From: Corynebacterium terpenotabidum Y-11
Lineage (GTDB): Bacteria; Actinomycetota; Actinomycetes; Mycobacteriales; Mycobacteriaceae
DNA length: 64,000 nucleotides
NCBI RefSeq assembly: GCF_000418365.1
Contig: NC_021663.1
Span: 1,054,001-1,118,000, forward strand
Direction: 5' to 3'
The notes beneath the pieces are model-generated. The model did not search any database. It saw nothing but the letters and a program-made list of their open reading frames with translations, and was not told the origin of the DNA. Each line of letters opens with the position of its first letter. The stretch's first letter is position 1. Below, in pieces: positions 46,913 to 55,995 of the stretch. The position numbers were made by a program, and so were the translations under genes.

Positions 46913-47251
46913 TATCAGGATATCCATTGTGTCCCGTCGTTATAGCCGCTAGACTGTGAATATCTTCGTGGATATGATCCACGGAGATGTCGTGTGTAGT
47001 GACCGAAGCCGTCACTTGTCCTGGAATGTGGGTCCGGGGCGGGTGGCGGTTTCACCTTTGTCGGGTACCTTTCAGGCGGAGCAAATGTTGCCGATGTTGC
47101 TTGAGGTACTCAAGTTGCGGTATAAAGTTGCTGATAGATTGCACCTGTGGTTGAACTTCAGACTTCCGGGTGTGGTCCCTGCTAGGATCTGACCTGACGT
47201 GACACTGGTGTCAGCCAGTAGTACATACACCGACTGTGAAGGGAACTACCG
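46913..47251 (+). promoter_or_regulatory. AT-richer divIVA upstream region with two promoters and palindromes
   Basis: 339 bases with clearly lower GC than the genes around. Promoter A: TTGTGT (46927-46932) and TAGACT (46950-46955), 17-base spacer, followed by the palindrome CGTGGAT-ATG-ATCCACG (46967-46983). Promoter B: TTGCTT (47097-47102) and TATAAA (47121-47126), 18-base spacer, overlapped by CTTGAG-GTA-CTCAAG (47100-47114). A further -10-like TAGGAT lies at 47183-47188. GATATC occurs twice at 46911-46924. A 78-codon frame here (46956-47192) lacks RBS and coding bias. The divIVA RBS is GAAGGGA, 10 bases before the ATG. Confidence 0.6.
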
Positions 47252-48286
47252 ATGCCGTTGACTCCCGCTGATGTTCACAACGTGGCTTTCAGCAAGCCGC
47301 CGATCGGCAAGCGAGGCTACAACGAGGACGAGGTTGACCAGTTCCTCGATCTCGTCGAGGACACCCTTGCCGAACTCGAAGACGAGAAGGAGGAGCTCCG
47401 GTCGCAGCTGCAGGCCAGTTCTGCGGCGGCCCCGGTCGCTACTCCGGCGTTCACCGGTTCGACCGTCGATTCGGCAGAGCTGGATCGCGCCACGGCTGCC
47501 GCCCGTACCGCCGAAGAGGCCAGGTCCCGGGCAGAGGCCCGGGTCAAGGATCTTGAGCTCCAGCTGAAGAACGCACAGACCGCAGCCCGGTCGGCCGAGG
47601 AACGTGCGGCCCGGGCCGAGCGTGCTGCTGCGGACGCCAGTTCTGCAGCGGCCACCGCTGCCCCCGCGCAGGCGGCTGCGGTTGCCGCACCTGCTGCCGA
47701 GGCGACGGCGTCGGCCGACACCCACATGCAGGCGGCCCGGGTGCTGTCCCTGGCCCAGGAGATGGCTGATCGCCTCACCGGGGATGCCAAGGACGAGTCC
47801 CAGAGCATGCTCTCCGAGGCCCGCGCCGAGGCGAAGAAGACCCTGGATTCGGCGAACAGCACCTCGCAGAGCCAGCTCGCCGATGCGCAGCAGCGCTCCG
47901 ATGCGCAGCTCGCCGAGGCCAAGAGTGTCTCTGAGAAGCTCGTCGCCGATGCCCGACAGGAGTCGGACACCTTGCTCGCTGATGCCCGACAGAAGTCGGA
48001 CATCATGCTTGCCGACGCTTCTGCCCAGTCCAAGGCCCAGGTCCAGGATGCCGAGGCCAAGGCCGCTGCCCTGCTGGCGGATGCGGACCGGAAGCACTCC
48101 GAGATCATGTCCACCATCCAGAAGCAGCGCACCACGCTGGAGGCGAGGATCGACGAGCTCCGCAACTACGAGCGTGAGTACCGCACCCGCCTGAAGACCT
48201 TCCTCGAGTCCCAGCTGGAGGAGCTCAACAGCCGGACCACCTCCGCCCCGTCGGCAAACACCGTCAGCTTCGACAACTCCAAGTAG
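47252..48286 (+). CDS. divIVA: Polar growth protein DivIVA (Wag31)
   Basis: Coiled-coil scaffold that marks poles and recruits wall synthesis; essential in corynebacteria. The N-terminal DivIVA domain (residues 1-60) has [20 protein letters not shown] and [18 protein letters not shown] central Ala-rich stretch (about 110-160) links to a long C-terminal coiled coil. Residues 177-286 consist of ten consecutive 11-residue repeats (for example [22 protein letters not shown]), followed by a conserved heptad coil ending [18 protein letters not shown]. Length is 344 residues. Wag31 is a kinase substrate in mycobacteria; PknL is encoded in this window, but a link is inference. Confidence 0.97.
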   Translation: MPLTPADVHNVAFSKPPIGKRGYNEDEVDQFLDLVEDTLAELEDEKEELRSQLQASSAAAPVATPAFTGSTVDSAELDRATAAARTAEEARSRAEARVKDLELQLKNAQTAARSAEERAARAERAAADASSAAATAAPAQAAAVAAPAAEATASADTHMQAARVLSLAQEMADRLTGDAKDESQSMLSEARAEAKKTLDSANSTSQSQLADAQQRSDAQLAEAKSVSEKLVADARQESDTLLADARQKSDIMLADASAQSKAQVQDAEAKAAALLADADRKHSEIMSTIQKQRTTLEARIDELRNYEREYRTRLKTFLESQLEELNSRTTSAPSANTVSFDNSK

Positions 48287-48295
48287 AAGCCGCCG

Positions 48296-48454
48296 ATGTT
48301 CGCGCTCGCACTCATCCTGTCCCTCGTCGGGTTCATCGCTCTACTGGTGGCCCTGTACGTCGGTTCGATGGTGTGGGCGTGGGTGTGTGTGGGGATCGGT
48401 GTCATCGGCATTGCGCTGTTCGTCATCGACCTCATTGCGCTGAAGAAGCGTTGA
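48296..48454 (+). CDS. Small hydrophobic membrane protein between divIVA and ileS
   Basis: A 52-codon frame starting nine bases after the divIVA stop: ATG 48296, TGA 48452-48454. It encodes two membrane helices (residues about 3-22 and 25-47) joined by YVGSM, ending in KKR, so the C-terminus is probably cytoplasmic. A small membrane protein in this position exists in C. glutamicum as I recall (cg2360). Upstream AAGTAGAAG is a weak RBS; translational coupling with divIVA is likely. Function unknown. Confidence 0.75.
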   Translation: MFALALILSLVGFIALLVALYVGSMVWAWVCVGIGVIGIALFVIDLIALKKR

Positions 48455-48460
48455 GGGGTC

Positions 48461-48466
48461 TATACT
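48461..48466 (+). promoter_or_regulatory. -10 element of the T-box/ileS transcript
   Basis: TATACT lies 7 bases after the end of the small membrane protein gene. TTGCGC (48435-48440) upstream is a poor -35 with a 20-base spacer. Transcription would begin near 48473, at the 5' end of the T-box. Confidence 0.5.
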
Positions 48467-48470
48467 CGAA

Positions 48471-48734
48471 CCCCAGTGGGTCCCGCACCGCCGTGCGGGA
48501 CCGTCACATGTGTTGATCCGGCCATCACCGGGGAGCATCTTCCGGAAGAACAGGTCACCGGTGTCACCGGCGTCCACAGTAGAACCGGACGGATCCGCGG
48601 CACGTCACGCCGCATGAGAAGCGGGTCATCTGCGGTACCGGCGGTGCAGGAGACCAAGCGGGGTGGTACCGCGCGGCCGGGAACGGCGGCGTCCCCGCGG
48701 ACGGCGAAACGCACTATTTTCCAGGAGTCCGCGA
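48471..48734 (+). ncRNA. T-box riboswitch of ileS (translational type)
   Basis: The T-box consensus AAGCGGGGTGGTACCGCG is present at 48656-48673, and the sequence leads straight to ileS. The 5' hairpin GTCCCGCAC-CGCC-GTGCGGGAC (48480-48501) belongs to a short stem I. Candidate Ile specifier ATC triplets lie at 48516-48518 and 48524-48526; the second is followed by A, as is usual. No T-run terminator lies between the T-box and ileS; instead the SD AGGAG (48723-48727) follows, so control is most likely of translation initiation by uncharged tRNA-Ile, as in other actinobacterial ileS leaders. Confidence 0.9.
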
Positions 48735-51700
48735 ATGACCACCCCCGCCGGCGGCGCTTACCCGCGCACCGACATGACCGACGGCACCAGTTCCTTCCCC
48801 GTGATGGAGCGCAACGTGCTGTCCTACTGGGACACCGACGACACCTTCCGGGAGTCGCTGCGCAACCGGGACGGCGCCCCCGAGTACATCTTCTACGACG
48901 GCCCGCCCTTCGCGAACGGCTTGCCGCACTACGGCCATCTGCTCACCGGCTATGTCAAGGACATCGTCCCGCGCTACAAGACCATGCGCGGCTACAAGGT
49001 GCCCCGGGTATTTGGCTGGGATACCCACGGTCTGCCGGCTGAGCTCGAGGCGGAGAAGCAGCTCGGCATCAGGGACAAGGGCCAGATCGAGGAGATGGGT
49101 CTGGCGGCCTTCAACGACTACTGCGCGAAGTCGGTGCTGCGCTACGCCGGAGAGTGGAAGGACTACGTCACCCGTCAGGCGCGGTGGGTCGACTTCGATA
49201 ACGGTTACAAGACCATGGACCTGTCCTACATGGAGTCCGTGATCTGGGCCTTCAAGACCCTCTACGACAAGGGCCTGATCTACCAGGGCTTCCGCGTCCT
49301 GCCGTACTCCTGGGCGGAGCACACCCCGCTGTCGAACCAGGAGACCCGTCTCGACGACTCCTACAAGATGCGTCAGGACCCGACCCTCACAGTCACCTTC
49401 CCGGTCACCGGCGCCTACCCGGACACCCCGGCCGTGGACACGCTGGCCGCCCACCCCGAGCTCGCGGACGCCGCGGCCCTGGCCTGGACGACCACCCCGT
49501 GGACGCTGCCCTCCAACCTTGCGCTCGCCGTCAACCCTGCCGTCACCTATGTGTTGGTGCGGGTCGCCGAGGACGGGGCCGAGGCAGTGGCGGGCAAGAC
49601 CGTGCTCATCGGTGCGGACCTCCAGGGTGCCTACGCCAAGGAGCTGGGGGAAGACGCGGAGGTTCTCGCGGAGTTCACCGGTGAGCAGCTCACCGGCCTG
49701 ACCTACGAGCCGATCTTCGGTCATTTCGCCGACCGTGCCGACCAGGGTGCCTTCCGGATCCTCAGTGCCGACTACGTCACCACCGAGGACGGCACCGGTA
49801 TCGTCCACCAGGCCCCCGCCTTCGGTGAAGACGACATGACCACCTGTAACACCGCCGGTATCGACACGGTGATCCCCGTCGACATGGACGGTAAGTTCAC
49901 TTCTCTCGTGCCCGAGTACCAGGGCCAGCTGGTCTTCGACGCGAACAAGGACATCATCCGCGACCTCAAGGCCGCCGGCCGCGTGGTGAGGCACCAGACC
50001 ATCGAGCACTCCTACCCGCACTCCTGGCGTTCCGGTGAACCGCTGATCTACATGGCGCTGCCCAGCTGGTTCGTCTCCGTCACGTCCTTCCGTGACCGGA
50101 TGGTTGAGCTGAACCACGACCAGATCGAGTGGATCCCCGAGCACATCCGCGACGGACAGTTCGGCAAGTGGCTGGAGGGTGCCCGCGACTGGAACATCTC
50201 CCGGTCGCGCTACTGGGGTTCCCCGATCCCGGTGTGGGTCTCCGACGACGACGCCTACCCGCGGGTCGACGTCTACGGTTCCCTCGATGAGCTGGAGGCG
50301 GACTTCGGGGTGCGTCCCACCTCCCTGCACCGCCCCTACATTGACGAGCTGACCCGCCCGAACCCGGACGATCCGACAGGCAAGTCCACCATGCGGCGCG
50401 TGCCCGACGTGCTCGACGTGTGGTTCGACTCGGGATCGATGCCCTTCGCGCAGGTGCACTACCCCTTCGAGAACAAGGAGTGGTTCGACACCCACTCCCC
50501 GGCCGATTTCATCGTGGAGTACATCGGGCAGACCCGCGGGTGGTTCTACCTGCTGCACGTGCTGTCCACCGCCCTGTTCGACCGTCCGGCATTCAGCAAG
50601 GTCGTCTCTCACGGTATCGTCCTCGGCGACGACGGACTGAAGATGTCCAAGTCGAAGGGTAACTACCCGGACGTCAACGGGGTCTTCGACCGCGACGGCT
50701 CGGATGCCATGCGCTGGTTCCTCATGAGTTCGCCGATCCTGCGAGGCGGCAACCTCATTGTCACCGAGCAGGGTATCCGCGAAGGCGTGCGTCAGGCCAT
50801 GCTGCCGATGTGGAACGCGTACTCGTTCCTGCGGCTCTACGCCCACACCCCGGCGACCCGGTCGGTGACCTCCACGAATGTGCTGGACCGCTATATCCTC
50901 GCGAAGCTGCATGACACCGTCGCCGAGGTCACCGCGTCGCTGGACGCGACGAACATCGCCGCGGCCACCGACGAGATCCGGCAGTTCTGCGATGCCCTGA
51001 CCAACTGGTACGTGCGCCGGTCCCGCGACCGGTTCTGGGCCGGTGACGGGGAGTACCCCGAGGCCTTCAACACCCTGTACACGGTGCTGGAGACCCTGTG
51101 CCGGATCGCTGCGCCGCTGCTGCCGATGACCACCGAGGTGATCTGGCGGGGGTTGACCGGTGAGCGCTCCGTGCATCTCACCGATTGGCCGGACGCCGAG
51201 GAATTCCCGGCGGACGCCGACCTGGTCGCTGCGATGGACGAGGTCCGTTCGGTGTGTTCTGCGGCGTCCTCCCTGCGCAAGGCCAACAAGTTGCGCAACC
51301 GGCTGCCGCTGCAGTCGCTCACCGTCGCCCTGCCGAATTCTGGGCGCCTCGGCGTCTTCGTCGACATCATCCGTGACGAAGTCAATGTCAAGGATGTTGT
51401 CCTGACTGATGATGTGAACTCCGTGGGGCGTTTCGAGGTCGTCGTCAATGCACGTGTCGCCGGTCCACGACTGGGCAAGGATGTGCAGAAGGTCATCAAG
51501 GCCGTGAAGTCCGGGAATTACACCGTGGACGCGGACGGGACCGTCGTTGCCGACGGCATCGCCCTAATCGACGGGGAGTTCTCCCGCAAGCTGGTCGCCG
51601 TCGACCCGGACCGCACCACGGAGATCCCCGGGACCGAGGGCCTCGTCGTGCTCGACATGACGCTGACCGAGGACCTTGAGGCGGAGGGCTGGGCCAATGA

Positions 51701-51932
51701 CCGCATCCGCGGCATCCAGGACGCCCGACGCACCGAGGACTTCGACGTCTCCGACCGGATCAGCCTTGTGCTGTCCGTACCGGAGGAACGTCGGGCGTGG
51801 GCGGACACCCACATCGACGCCATCGCGCGTGAGGTGCTGGCCACCTCGGCGAGTGTCATCACCGGTGACACACTCACGCACGACACCGGAGACGGGTGCA
51901 CGGTGACCGTGGAACGGGTCGCCACGGTCTGA
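48735..51932 (+). CDS. ileS: Isoleucyl-tRNA synthetase
   Basis: Charges tRNA-Ile. Class I signatures are the HIGH variant HYGH in [14 protein letters not shown] (about residue 65) and [11 protein letters not shown] (about residue 636), with the editing domain between ([14 protein letters not shown]) and [13 protein letters not shown]-terminal DUF5915-type tail, typical of the long eukaryote-like IleS class, ends the 1065-residue protein. ATG 48735 has AGGAG seven bases upstream. Regulated by the preceding T-box. The long IleS type is often mupirocin-tolerant; whether that holds here is not decidable by eye. Confidence 0.96.
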   Translation: MTTPAGGAYPRTDMTDGTSSFPVMERNVLSYWDTDDTFRESLRNRDGAPEYIFYDGPPFANGLPHYGHLLTGYVKDIVPRYKTMRGYKVPRVFGWDTHGLPAELEAEKQLGIRDKGQIEEMGLAAFNDYCAKSVLRYAGEWKDYVTRQARWVDFDNGYKTMDLSYMESVIWAFKTLYDKGLIYQGFRVLPYSWAEHTPLSNQETRLDDSYKMRQDPTLTVTFPVTGAYPDTPAVDTLAAHPELADAAALAWTTTPWTLPSNLALAVNPAVTYVLVRVAEDGAEAVAGKTVLIGADLQGAYAKELGEDAEVLAEFTGEQLTGLTYEPIFGHFADRADQGAFRILSADYVTTEDGTGIVHQAPAFGEDDMTTCNTAGIDTVIPVDMDGKFTSLVPEYQGQLVFDANKDIIRDLKAAGRVVRHQTIEHSYPHSWRSGEPLIYMALPSWFVSVTSFRDRMVELNHDQIEWIPEHIRDGQFGKWLEGARDWNISRSRYWGSPIPVWVSDDDAYPRVDVYGSLDELEADFGVRPTSLHRPYIDELTRPNPDDPTGKSTMRRVPDVLDVWFDSGSMPFAQVHYPFENKEWFDTHSPADFIVEYIGQTRGWFYLLHVLSTALFDRPAFSKVVSHGIVLGDDGLKMSKSKGNYPDVNGVFDRDGSDAMRWFLMSSPILRGGNLIVTEQGIREGVRQAMLPMWNAYSFLRLYAHTPATRSVTSTNVLDRYILAKLHDTVAEVTASLDATNIAAATDEIRQFCDALTNWYVRRSRDRFWAGDGEYPEAFNTLYTVLETLCRIAAPLLPMTTEVIWRGLTGERSVHLTDWPDAEEFPADADLVAAMDEVRSVCSAASSLRKANKLRNRLPLQSLTVALPNSGRLGVFVDIIRDEVNVKDVVLTDDVNSVGRFEVVVNARVAGPRLGKDVQKVIKAVKSGNYTVDADGTVVADGIALIDGEFSRKLVAVDPDRTTEIPGTEGLVVLDMTLTEDLEAEGWANDRIRGIQDARRTEDFDVSDRISLVLSVPEERRAWADTHIDAIAREVLATSASVITGDTLTHDTGDGCTVTVERVATV

Positions 51933-51949
51933 CGCCCCGCACGGTCCCA

Positions 51950-51993
51950 CCCCTGATTCACCCCTGATTCACCCCTGATTCACCCCTGTTTCA
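51950..51993. repeat. Four 11-bp tandem repeats (CCCCTGATTCA)
   Basis: Three identical units CCCCTGATTCA start at 51950, 51961 and 51972, and a fourth, CCCCTGTTTCA, at 51983. The array begins 18 bases after the ileS stop in the 233-base gap before the permease gene. The rest of that gap shows no terminator hairpin with a T run. Confidence 0.9.
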
Positions 51994-52165
51994 CTCTCGC
52001 CCTGCCCCGGTCGGTCCGGAGTCCTACCCTGATGTTCCGGCGAACCCCGCCGGGACCGGTACCGACGATGACGCCGGTGTAGCTCGACGACGGTGGTGAG
52101 CAGACAGACAACGTACCCAGAATGCACCGGGATACCGGTGTCCATCACGTAGAAAGGTCACCGCG

Positions 52166-53644
52166 GTGACGGAGAACCATGCAACGAACGGCACCGGAGC
52201 GGGCCCCACAGCCTCCTTCCTCACCGCCGACCAGGAAGGGTACCGCCAGGGCCTGAAGCACCGGCACATCCAGATGATGGCCATCGGATCGGCGATCGGC
52301 ACCGGCCTCTTCCTCGGCGCCGGTGGCCGCCTGCACGACGCCGGCCCGTCTCTGTTCATCGCCTACGCGGTCTGTGGTTTCTTCGGATTCCTCGTACTGC
52401 GCGCGATCGGCGAGCTCGTGATGCACCGGCCGAGCTCCGGCGGTGTGGTCTCCTACGCCCGCGAGTTCCTCGGGGAGCGTGCCGCGTACCTCATCGGCTG
52501 GAACTACTTCCTGCAGTGGGCGATCACCGGCATCGCCGACGTCACGGCCTTCGCCCTGTACCTGAAGTTCTGGTCGGTCTTCGACTCGGTGCCGCAGTGG
52601 GTGCTCGCCCTCATCGCCCTCGTTGTGGTCGTCACCTTCAACATGATCGGCGTCGCCGTCTTCGGCGAGCTGGAGTTCTGGTTCAGCATGATCAAGGTCG
52701 GTGCGATCGTGATCTTCCTGGTGACCGGAATCATCTTCATCCTCACCGGACACAACCTCGACGGGATGACCCCGGGGCTGTCCAACATCACCGACAACGG
52801 CGGTATCTTCCCTGAAGGTGTCGTCCCGCTGGCCGTGGTCACCTCCGGCGTCTTCTTCGCCTACCTCGGCATCGAGGTCATTGCGACCGCCGCCGGTGAG
52901 ACCGAGAACGCCAAGGCGGAGATGCCGCGAGCAGTCAACAACGTCGTCTGGCGCATCCTCGTCCTCTACTGTGGTTCCGTGCTGGTGATGTCCATGCTGC
53001 TGCCGTACACCGCGTACGACAAGGACACGAGCCCCTTCGTGACGGTGTTCTCGAAGGTCGGTATCTCGCAGATGGGCGACATCATGAACCTCGTCGTCAT
53101 CACCGCGGTGCTGTCCTCGCTCAACGCCGGCCTGTACTCCACCGGCCGGGTGATCCGGACCATGTCCCACGCCGGTTCCGCCCCGCACGCCCTCGGCGAA
53201 CTCAACAACCGGGGTGTGCCTTTCGGCGGTATCGCACTGACCAGTGTGGTCGTCATCATCGGTGTCGTCATCAACTACATCGCCCCGGGCCGTGCCTTCG
53301 ACATCGCGATGAACCTCACCGCCGTGACCCTCGTGCTGACCTGGGGGGCGATGATCATCGCCCAGATGAAGCTGCAGAAGCGGGCCGAGGCCGGCGAGCT
53401 TGAGCGCCCCGACTTCCGGATGCCGCTGGCCCCGTACACCAACTGGCTGACGCTGGCCTTCCTGCTGCTCGTCGTCGTGCTTGTCGCCTCCGGTGACGCG
53501 ATCGGCTTCTGGACGATCGTCATCTCCATCCCGATCATCGTCGCCGTCTGGTACTCCTGGCGCTGGGTCCGACCGAGCGTGGAGCGTCGGCGTGCCGAGT
53601 TCGAGGCCAAGGTCGACCGCACCCCGGTGCAGCCGGCGGGGTAG
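52166..53644 (+). CDS. ansP: APC-family amino acid permease, probably L-asparagine (AnsP-like)
   Basis: Twelve-helix amino acid:proton symporter of the AAT/APC family. The N-terminal signature QMMAIGSAIGTGLFLGAGGRL and the second-helix block RPSSGGVVSYAREFLGE are intact; GWNYFLQWAITGIADVTAFA resembles AnsP-type asparagine permeases rather than AroP or LysP. Length is 492 residues. GTG 52166 has GAAAGG about 9 bases upstream. An asparaginase gene lies 1.4 kb downstream on the other strand, which supports asparagine as substrate, but D-Ser/D-Ala/Gly transport by CycA-like relatives cannot be excluded. Confidence 0.8.
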   Translation: MTENHATNGTGAGPTASFLTADQEGYRQGLKHRHIQMMAIGSAIGTGLFLGAGGRLHDAGPSLFIAYAVCGFFGFLVLRAIGELVMHRPSSGGVVSYAREFLGERAAYLIGWNYFLQWAITGIADVTAFALYLKFWSVFDSVPQWVLALIALVVVVTFNMIGVAVFGELEFWFSMIKVGAIVIFLVTGIIFILTGHNLDGMTPGLSNITDNGGIFPEGVVPLAVVTSGVFFAYLGIEVIATAAGETENAKAEMPRAVNNVVWRILVLYCGSVLVMSMLLPYTAYDKDTSPFVTVFSKVGISQMGDIMNLVVITAVLSSLNAGLYSTGRVIRTMSHAGSAPHALGELNNRGVPFGGIALTSVVVIIGVVINYIAPGRAFDIAMNLTAVTLVLTWGAMIIAQMKLQKRAEAGELERPDFRMPLAPYTNWLTLAFLLLVVVLVASGDAIGFWTIVISIPIIVAVWYSWRWVRPSVERRRAEFEAKVDRTPVQPAG

Positions 53645-53690
53645 GTGCCCGAACGGCTCTGCGTTGACGGTCGCGTCCTACGATGGGGGA

Positions 53691-55091
53691 ATGACAGGAT
53701 CCGGGCGCCGATGGGTGGTGCACATCGACATGGACGCCTTCTTCGCGTCCGTTGAACAGCTCACCCGACCCACCCTGCAGGGTCGCCCGGTGCTTGTCGG
53801 CGGGGCCTCAGGGCGCGGCGTGGTCGCCGGAGCGTCCTATGAGGCACGGGGGTACGGGGCACGCTCGGCCATGCCGATGAGCCAGGCGGTCCGCCTGTGT
53901 CGCGGGCGTGCCGTGGTGGTGCGACCCCGTTTCGTGGTCTACTCCGCGGCCTCCGAACGAATCTTCGGCATCCTGGAACGCGAGGCGGGATTCATTGAAC
54001 GTCTCAGCGTGGATGAGGGCTTCGCCGAACCTCCGGTCCTGGTCGGCGCGACGCCCGAGGACGCCGAACAGTGGGCGCACCAGCTGCAGGACACGGTCGA
54101 AGCGGAGACCGGACTGGTGTGCTCCATCGGCGTCTCCACCGGGAAACTGCACGCGAAAATGGCCTCCGACCTCAACAAGCCGCACGGGGTTGCGGTGGTT
54201 CCCGCGGCACGCCGCGACGAGATCTTCGGCCCCCGGCCGGTCGGGGAGATCGGTGGGATCGGTCCTGTCGCCCAGGGGCGGCTCTCCGAGGTCGGGGTGA
54301 CCACCATCGGTCAGTTCACCGCCATGGACGACTCCGATGTCCGCAGTCTCCTCGGCTCGGTCGGCACCCAGCTGCTCGGCTACGCCCGCGGGGAGGACCC
54401 CCGCCCGGTCGCACCCCGGGCCCGGGCGAAACAGGTCTCGGCGGAACGGACCCTGGAGGTGGACGTCACCACCACTGCCGGTATCGACCCGGTGCTCGTC
54501 GCCGCCGCGACGGCCGCGCATACCCGGTTACAGCATGACGGGCGGGCGGCACGGACCGTCACCGTGAAGATCCGGACCGCAGACTTCCAGGCGCACACCC
54601 GCTCCACCACCCTCGCGGTGCCGACCGAGGATCTCGACGAGATCATCGCCGCGTCCCGCCGGGTGATGCCGCATCCGGAGCAGTCCGGGGCGGTGCGGCT
54701 GGTCGGGGTGAGCCTGTCCGGGCTGACCGAGGAACGGCAGGTCGCACTGTTCCCCGAGCTGACGCAGACGGATGCTCCGGGACCGGTGGAGGACGGGAAG
54801 GCTGTCGCGGACGCGGGCGCGGTGGTGGCCACGGTGCGTGACCCCGGACCGGCCCCCGGTGGGTGGATGACCACCCAGGATGTCCGCCATCCGCGGTACG
54901 GCCACGGCTGGGTGCAGGGCGCCGGAGCGGGGGTGGTCAGTGTACGTTTCGAGACCCGTGCCACCGGCCCGGGACACACCCGGACCTTCGCCGTCGACGA
55001 CCCGGAGCTGATTACCGCTGATCCGCTGGATTCGCTCGCCTGGCCACCGCCAACTGACACAGCAACTCCATCCGGGCCTGTGGCGGACTGA
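53691..55091 (+). CDS. dinB: Y-family DNA polymerase IV
   Basis: Error-prone translesion polymerase. The palm motifs are VHIDMDAFFASVEQ (metal Asp) and RLSVDEGFAEP (SxDE type), with SYEARGYGARSAMPM between and the thumb/HhH region IGGIGPVAQGRLSEVGV. The little-finger domain follows, and about 70 extra C-terminal residues with DVRHPRYGHGWVQGAG are typical of actinobacterial DinX/DinP; a beta-clamp motif is not obvious. ATG 53691 is six bases after TACGAT (53679-53684) and immediately after GGGGGA. Length is 466 residues. No LexA box was seen. The last 80 bases overlap the convergent asparaginase gene. Confidence 0.93.
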   Translation: MTGSGRRWVVHIDMDAFFASVEQLTRPTLQGRPVLVGGASGRGVVAGASYEARGYGARSAMPMSQAVRLCRGRAVVVRPRFVVYSAASERIFGILEREAGFIERLSVDEGFAEPPVLVGATPEDAEQWAHQLQDTVEAETGLVCSIGVSTGKLHAKMASDLNKPHGVAVVPAARRDEIFGPRPVGEIGGIGPVAQGRLSEVGVTTIGQFTAMDDSDVRSLLGSVGTQLLGYARGEDPRPVAPRARAKQVSAERTLEVDVTTTAGIDPVLVAAATAAHTRLQHDGRAARTVTVKIRTADFQAHTRSTTLAVPTEDLDEIIAASRRVMPHPEQSGAVRLVGVSLSGLTEERQVALFPELTQTDAPGPVEDGKAVADAGAVVATVRDPGPAPGGWMTTQDVRHPRYGHGWVQGAGAGVVSVRFETRATGPGHTRTFAVDDPELITADPLDSLAWPPPTDTATPSGPVAD

Positions 55092-55902
55092 GCAGACCGC
55101 CGGAGCGGGCGCCGAGTGCGGCCAGCGTCGCCCCGCCACCGTCTCCGCCGTAGATGGCGTCCACCGGTCCGCCAGGGACCCGGGTGCACAGGACGACCGG
55201 CAGGCCGGCGTCCAGCGCCCGCCGGACGCCTGGTGTCAGCCCACCGGCGTTGCCCGACCCGAAACCGGCGATGACCAGGCCGTGTGCGCCAGCGGCCACC
55301 GCGGCGTCCACCAGGGAGGCATCGGCCCCCTGGTACGCCATGATGATGTCCACCCGCAGACCGGCCAGCGGTGGAGGTGTGCCGCCGCAGAGCGTCCCCG
55401 GCCGGGGGATGCCCGGATTGCCGAAGGCACCGTCGGCGGTGGTGTGGACTTTGCGCACCCCGTAGGCGGGAACTGCCGCGCCTCCCATCACCACGACAGG
55501 GGTGGTGGCGGACGCGGCGGCGCAGACGGCGTCGCGCAGGTTGCCCGGACCGTCCGGGGCCGGGTCGTCAGCGGGACGCTGTGCCCCGGTGAGAATCACG
55601 GGACCGCCGAGCAGCCGGTCGACGGCCATCGCAGTCTCCTCCATCGAGTCCGTACCGTGAGTGACGATGACCGGTCCGGTGGCACCGCGAATCTCGCGGA
55701 GAAGCTGGTCGAGGTCGGCCAGTGTCATCTCCGAGGAATCGAGGTGGAGAGCATCATGTGCGGTGACCTGACCGGGGGAGAGCCCGGCATCCCGGACCAG
55801 TTCACCGGCGGTCCGGGTGGGAACGAGGGTGCCGGTGGCGCTGCTGGTGCAGGCGATGGTGCCGCCGGTGGCGAGCAGTGTGACGGGGGGAGACTGGCTC
55901 AT
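55012..55902 (-). CDS. ansA: L-asparaginase
   Basis: Hydrolyses asparagine to aspartate and ammonia. Both active-site signatures are present: LLATGGTIACTSS with the nucleophilic Thr (residues about 9-21) and VIVTHGTDSMEETAMAVD with the Thr-Asp pair (about 79-96); the later PGNLRDAVCAAAS and Lys-containing region fit the family. Length is 296 residues, shorter than the 320-350 of many homologues, and no signal peptide is evident, suggesting a cytoplasmic type I enzyme. GTG or ATG start at 55902. Its C-terminal 26 codons overlap dinB. Probably partners with the AnsP-like permease upstream. Confidence 0.9.
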   Translation of the reverse strand: MSQSPPVTLLATGGTIACTSSATGTLVPTRTAGELVRDAGLSPGQVTAHDALHLDSSEMTLADLDQLLREIRGATGPVIVTHGTDSMEETAMAVDRLLGGPVILTGAQRPADDPAPDGPGNLRDAVCAAASATTPVVVMGGAAVPAYGVRKVHTTADGAFGNPGIPRPGTLCGGTPPPLAGLRVDIIMAYQGADASLVDAAVAAGAHGLVIAGFGSGNAGGLTPGVRRALDAGLPVVLCTRVPGGPVDAIYGGDGGGATLAALGARSGGLLSPPQARMELLCQLAVARRANPADQR

Positions 55903-55995
55903 GGGGTCACAGGTTACTGGTGTGACTCAGGGTGTGTCGGGTGGGTAAGCTGGACAATCGTTGCACTCTGCCATTGACAAAGGAACCGAATCATC

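Noticed and set aside
46991..47180. tRNA or other structured RNA gene upstream of divIVA
   Set aside because: No cloverleaf or other recognisable fold could be drawn; only short palindromes are present.
46956..47192. 78-codon frame in the divIVA upstream region
   Set aside because: Its start abuts a -10 element, there is no RBS, the composition is AT-rich and it lacks coding bias; better explained as promoter DNA.
51950..51993. Possible CRISPR repeat array
   Set aside because: Units of 11 bp without spacers; no cas genes in the window.
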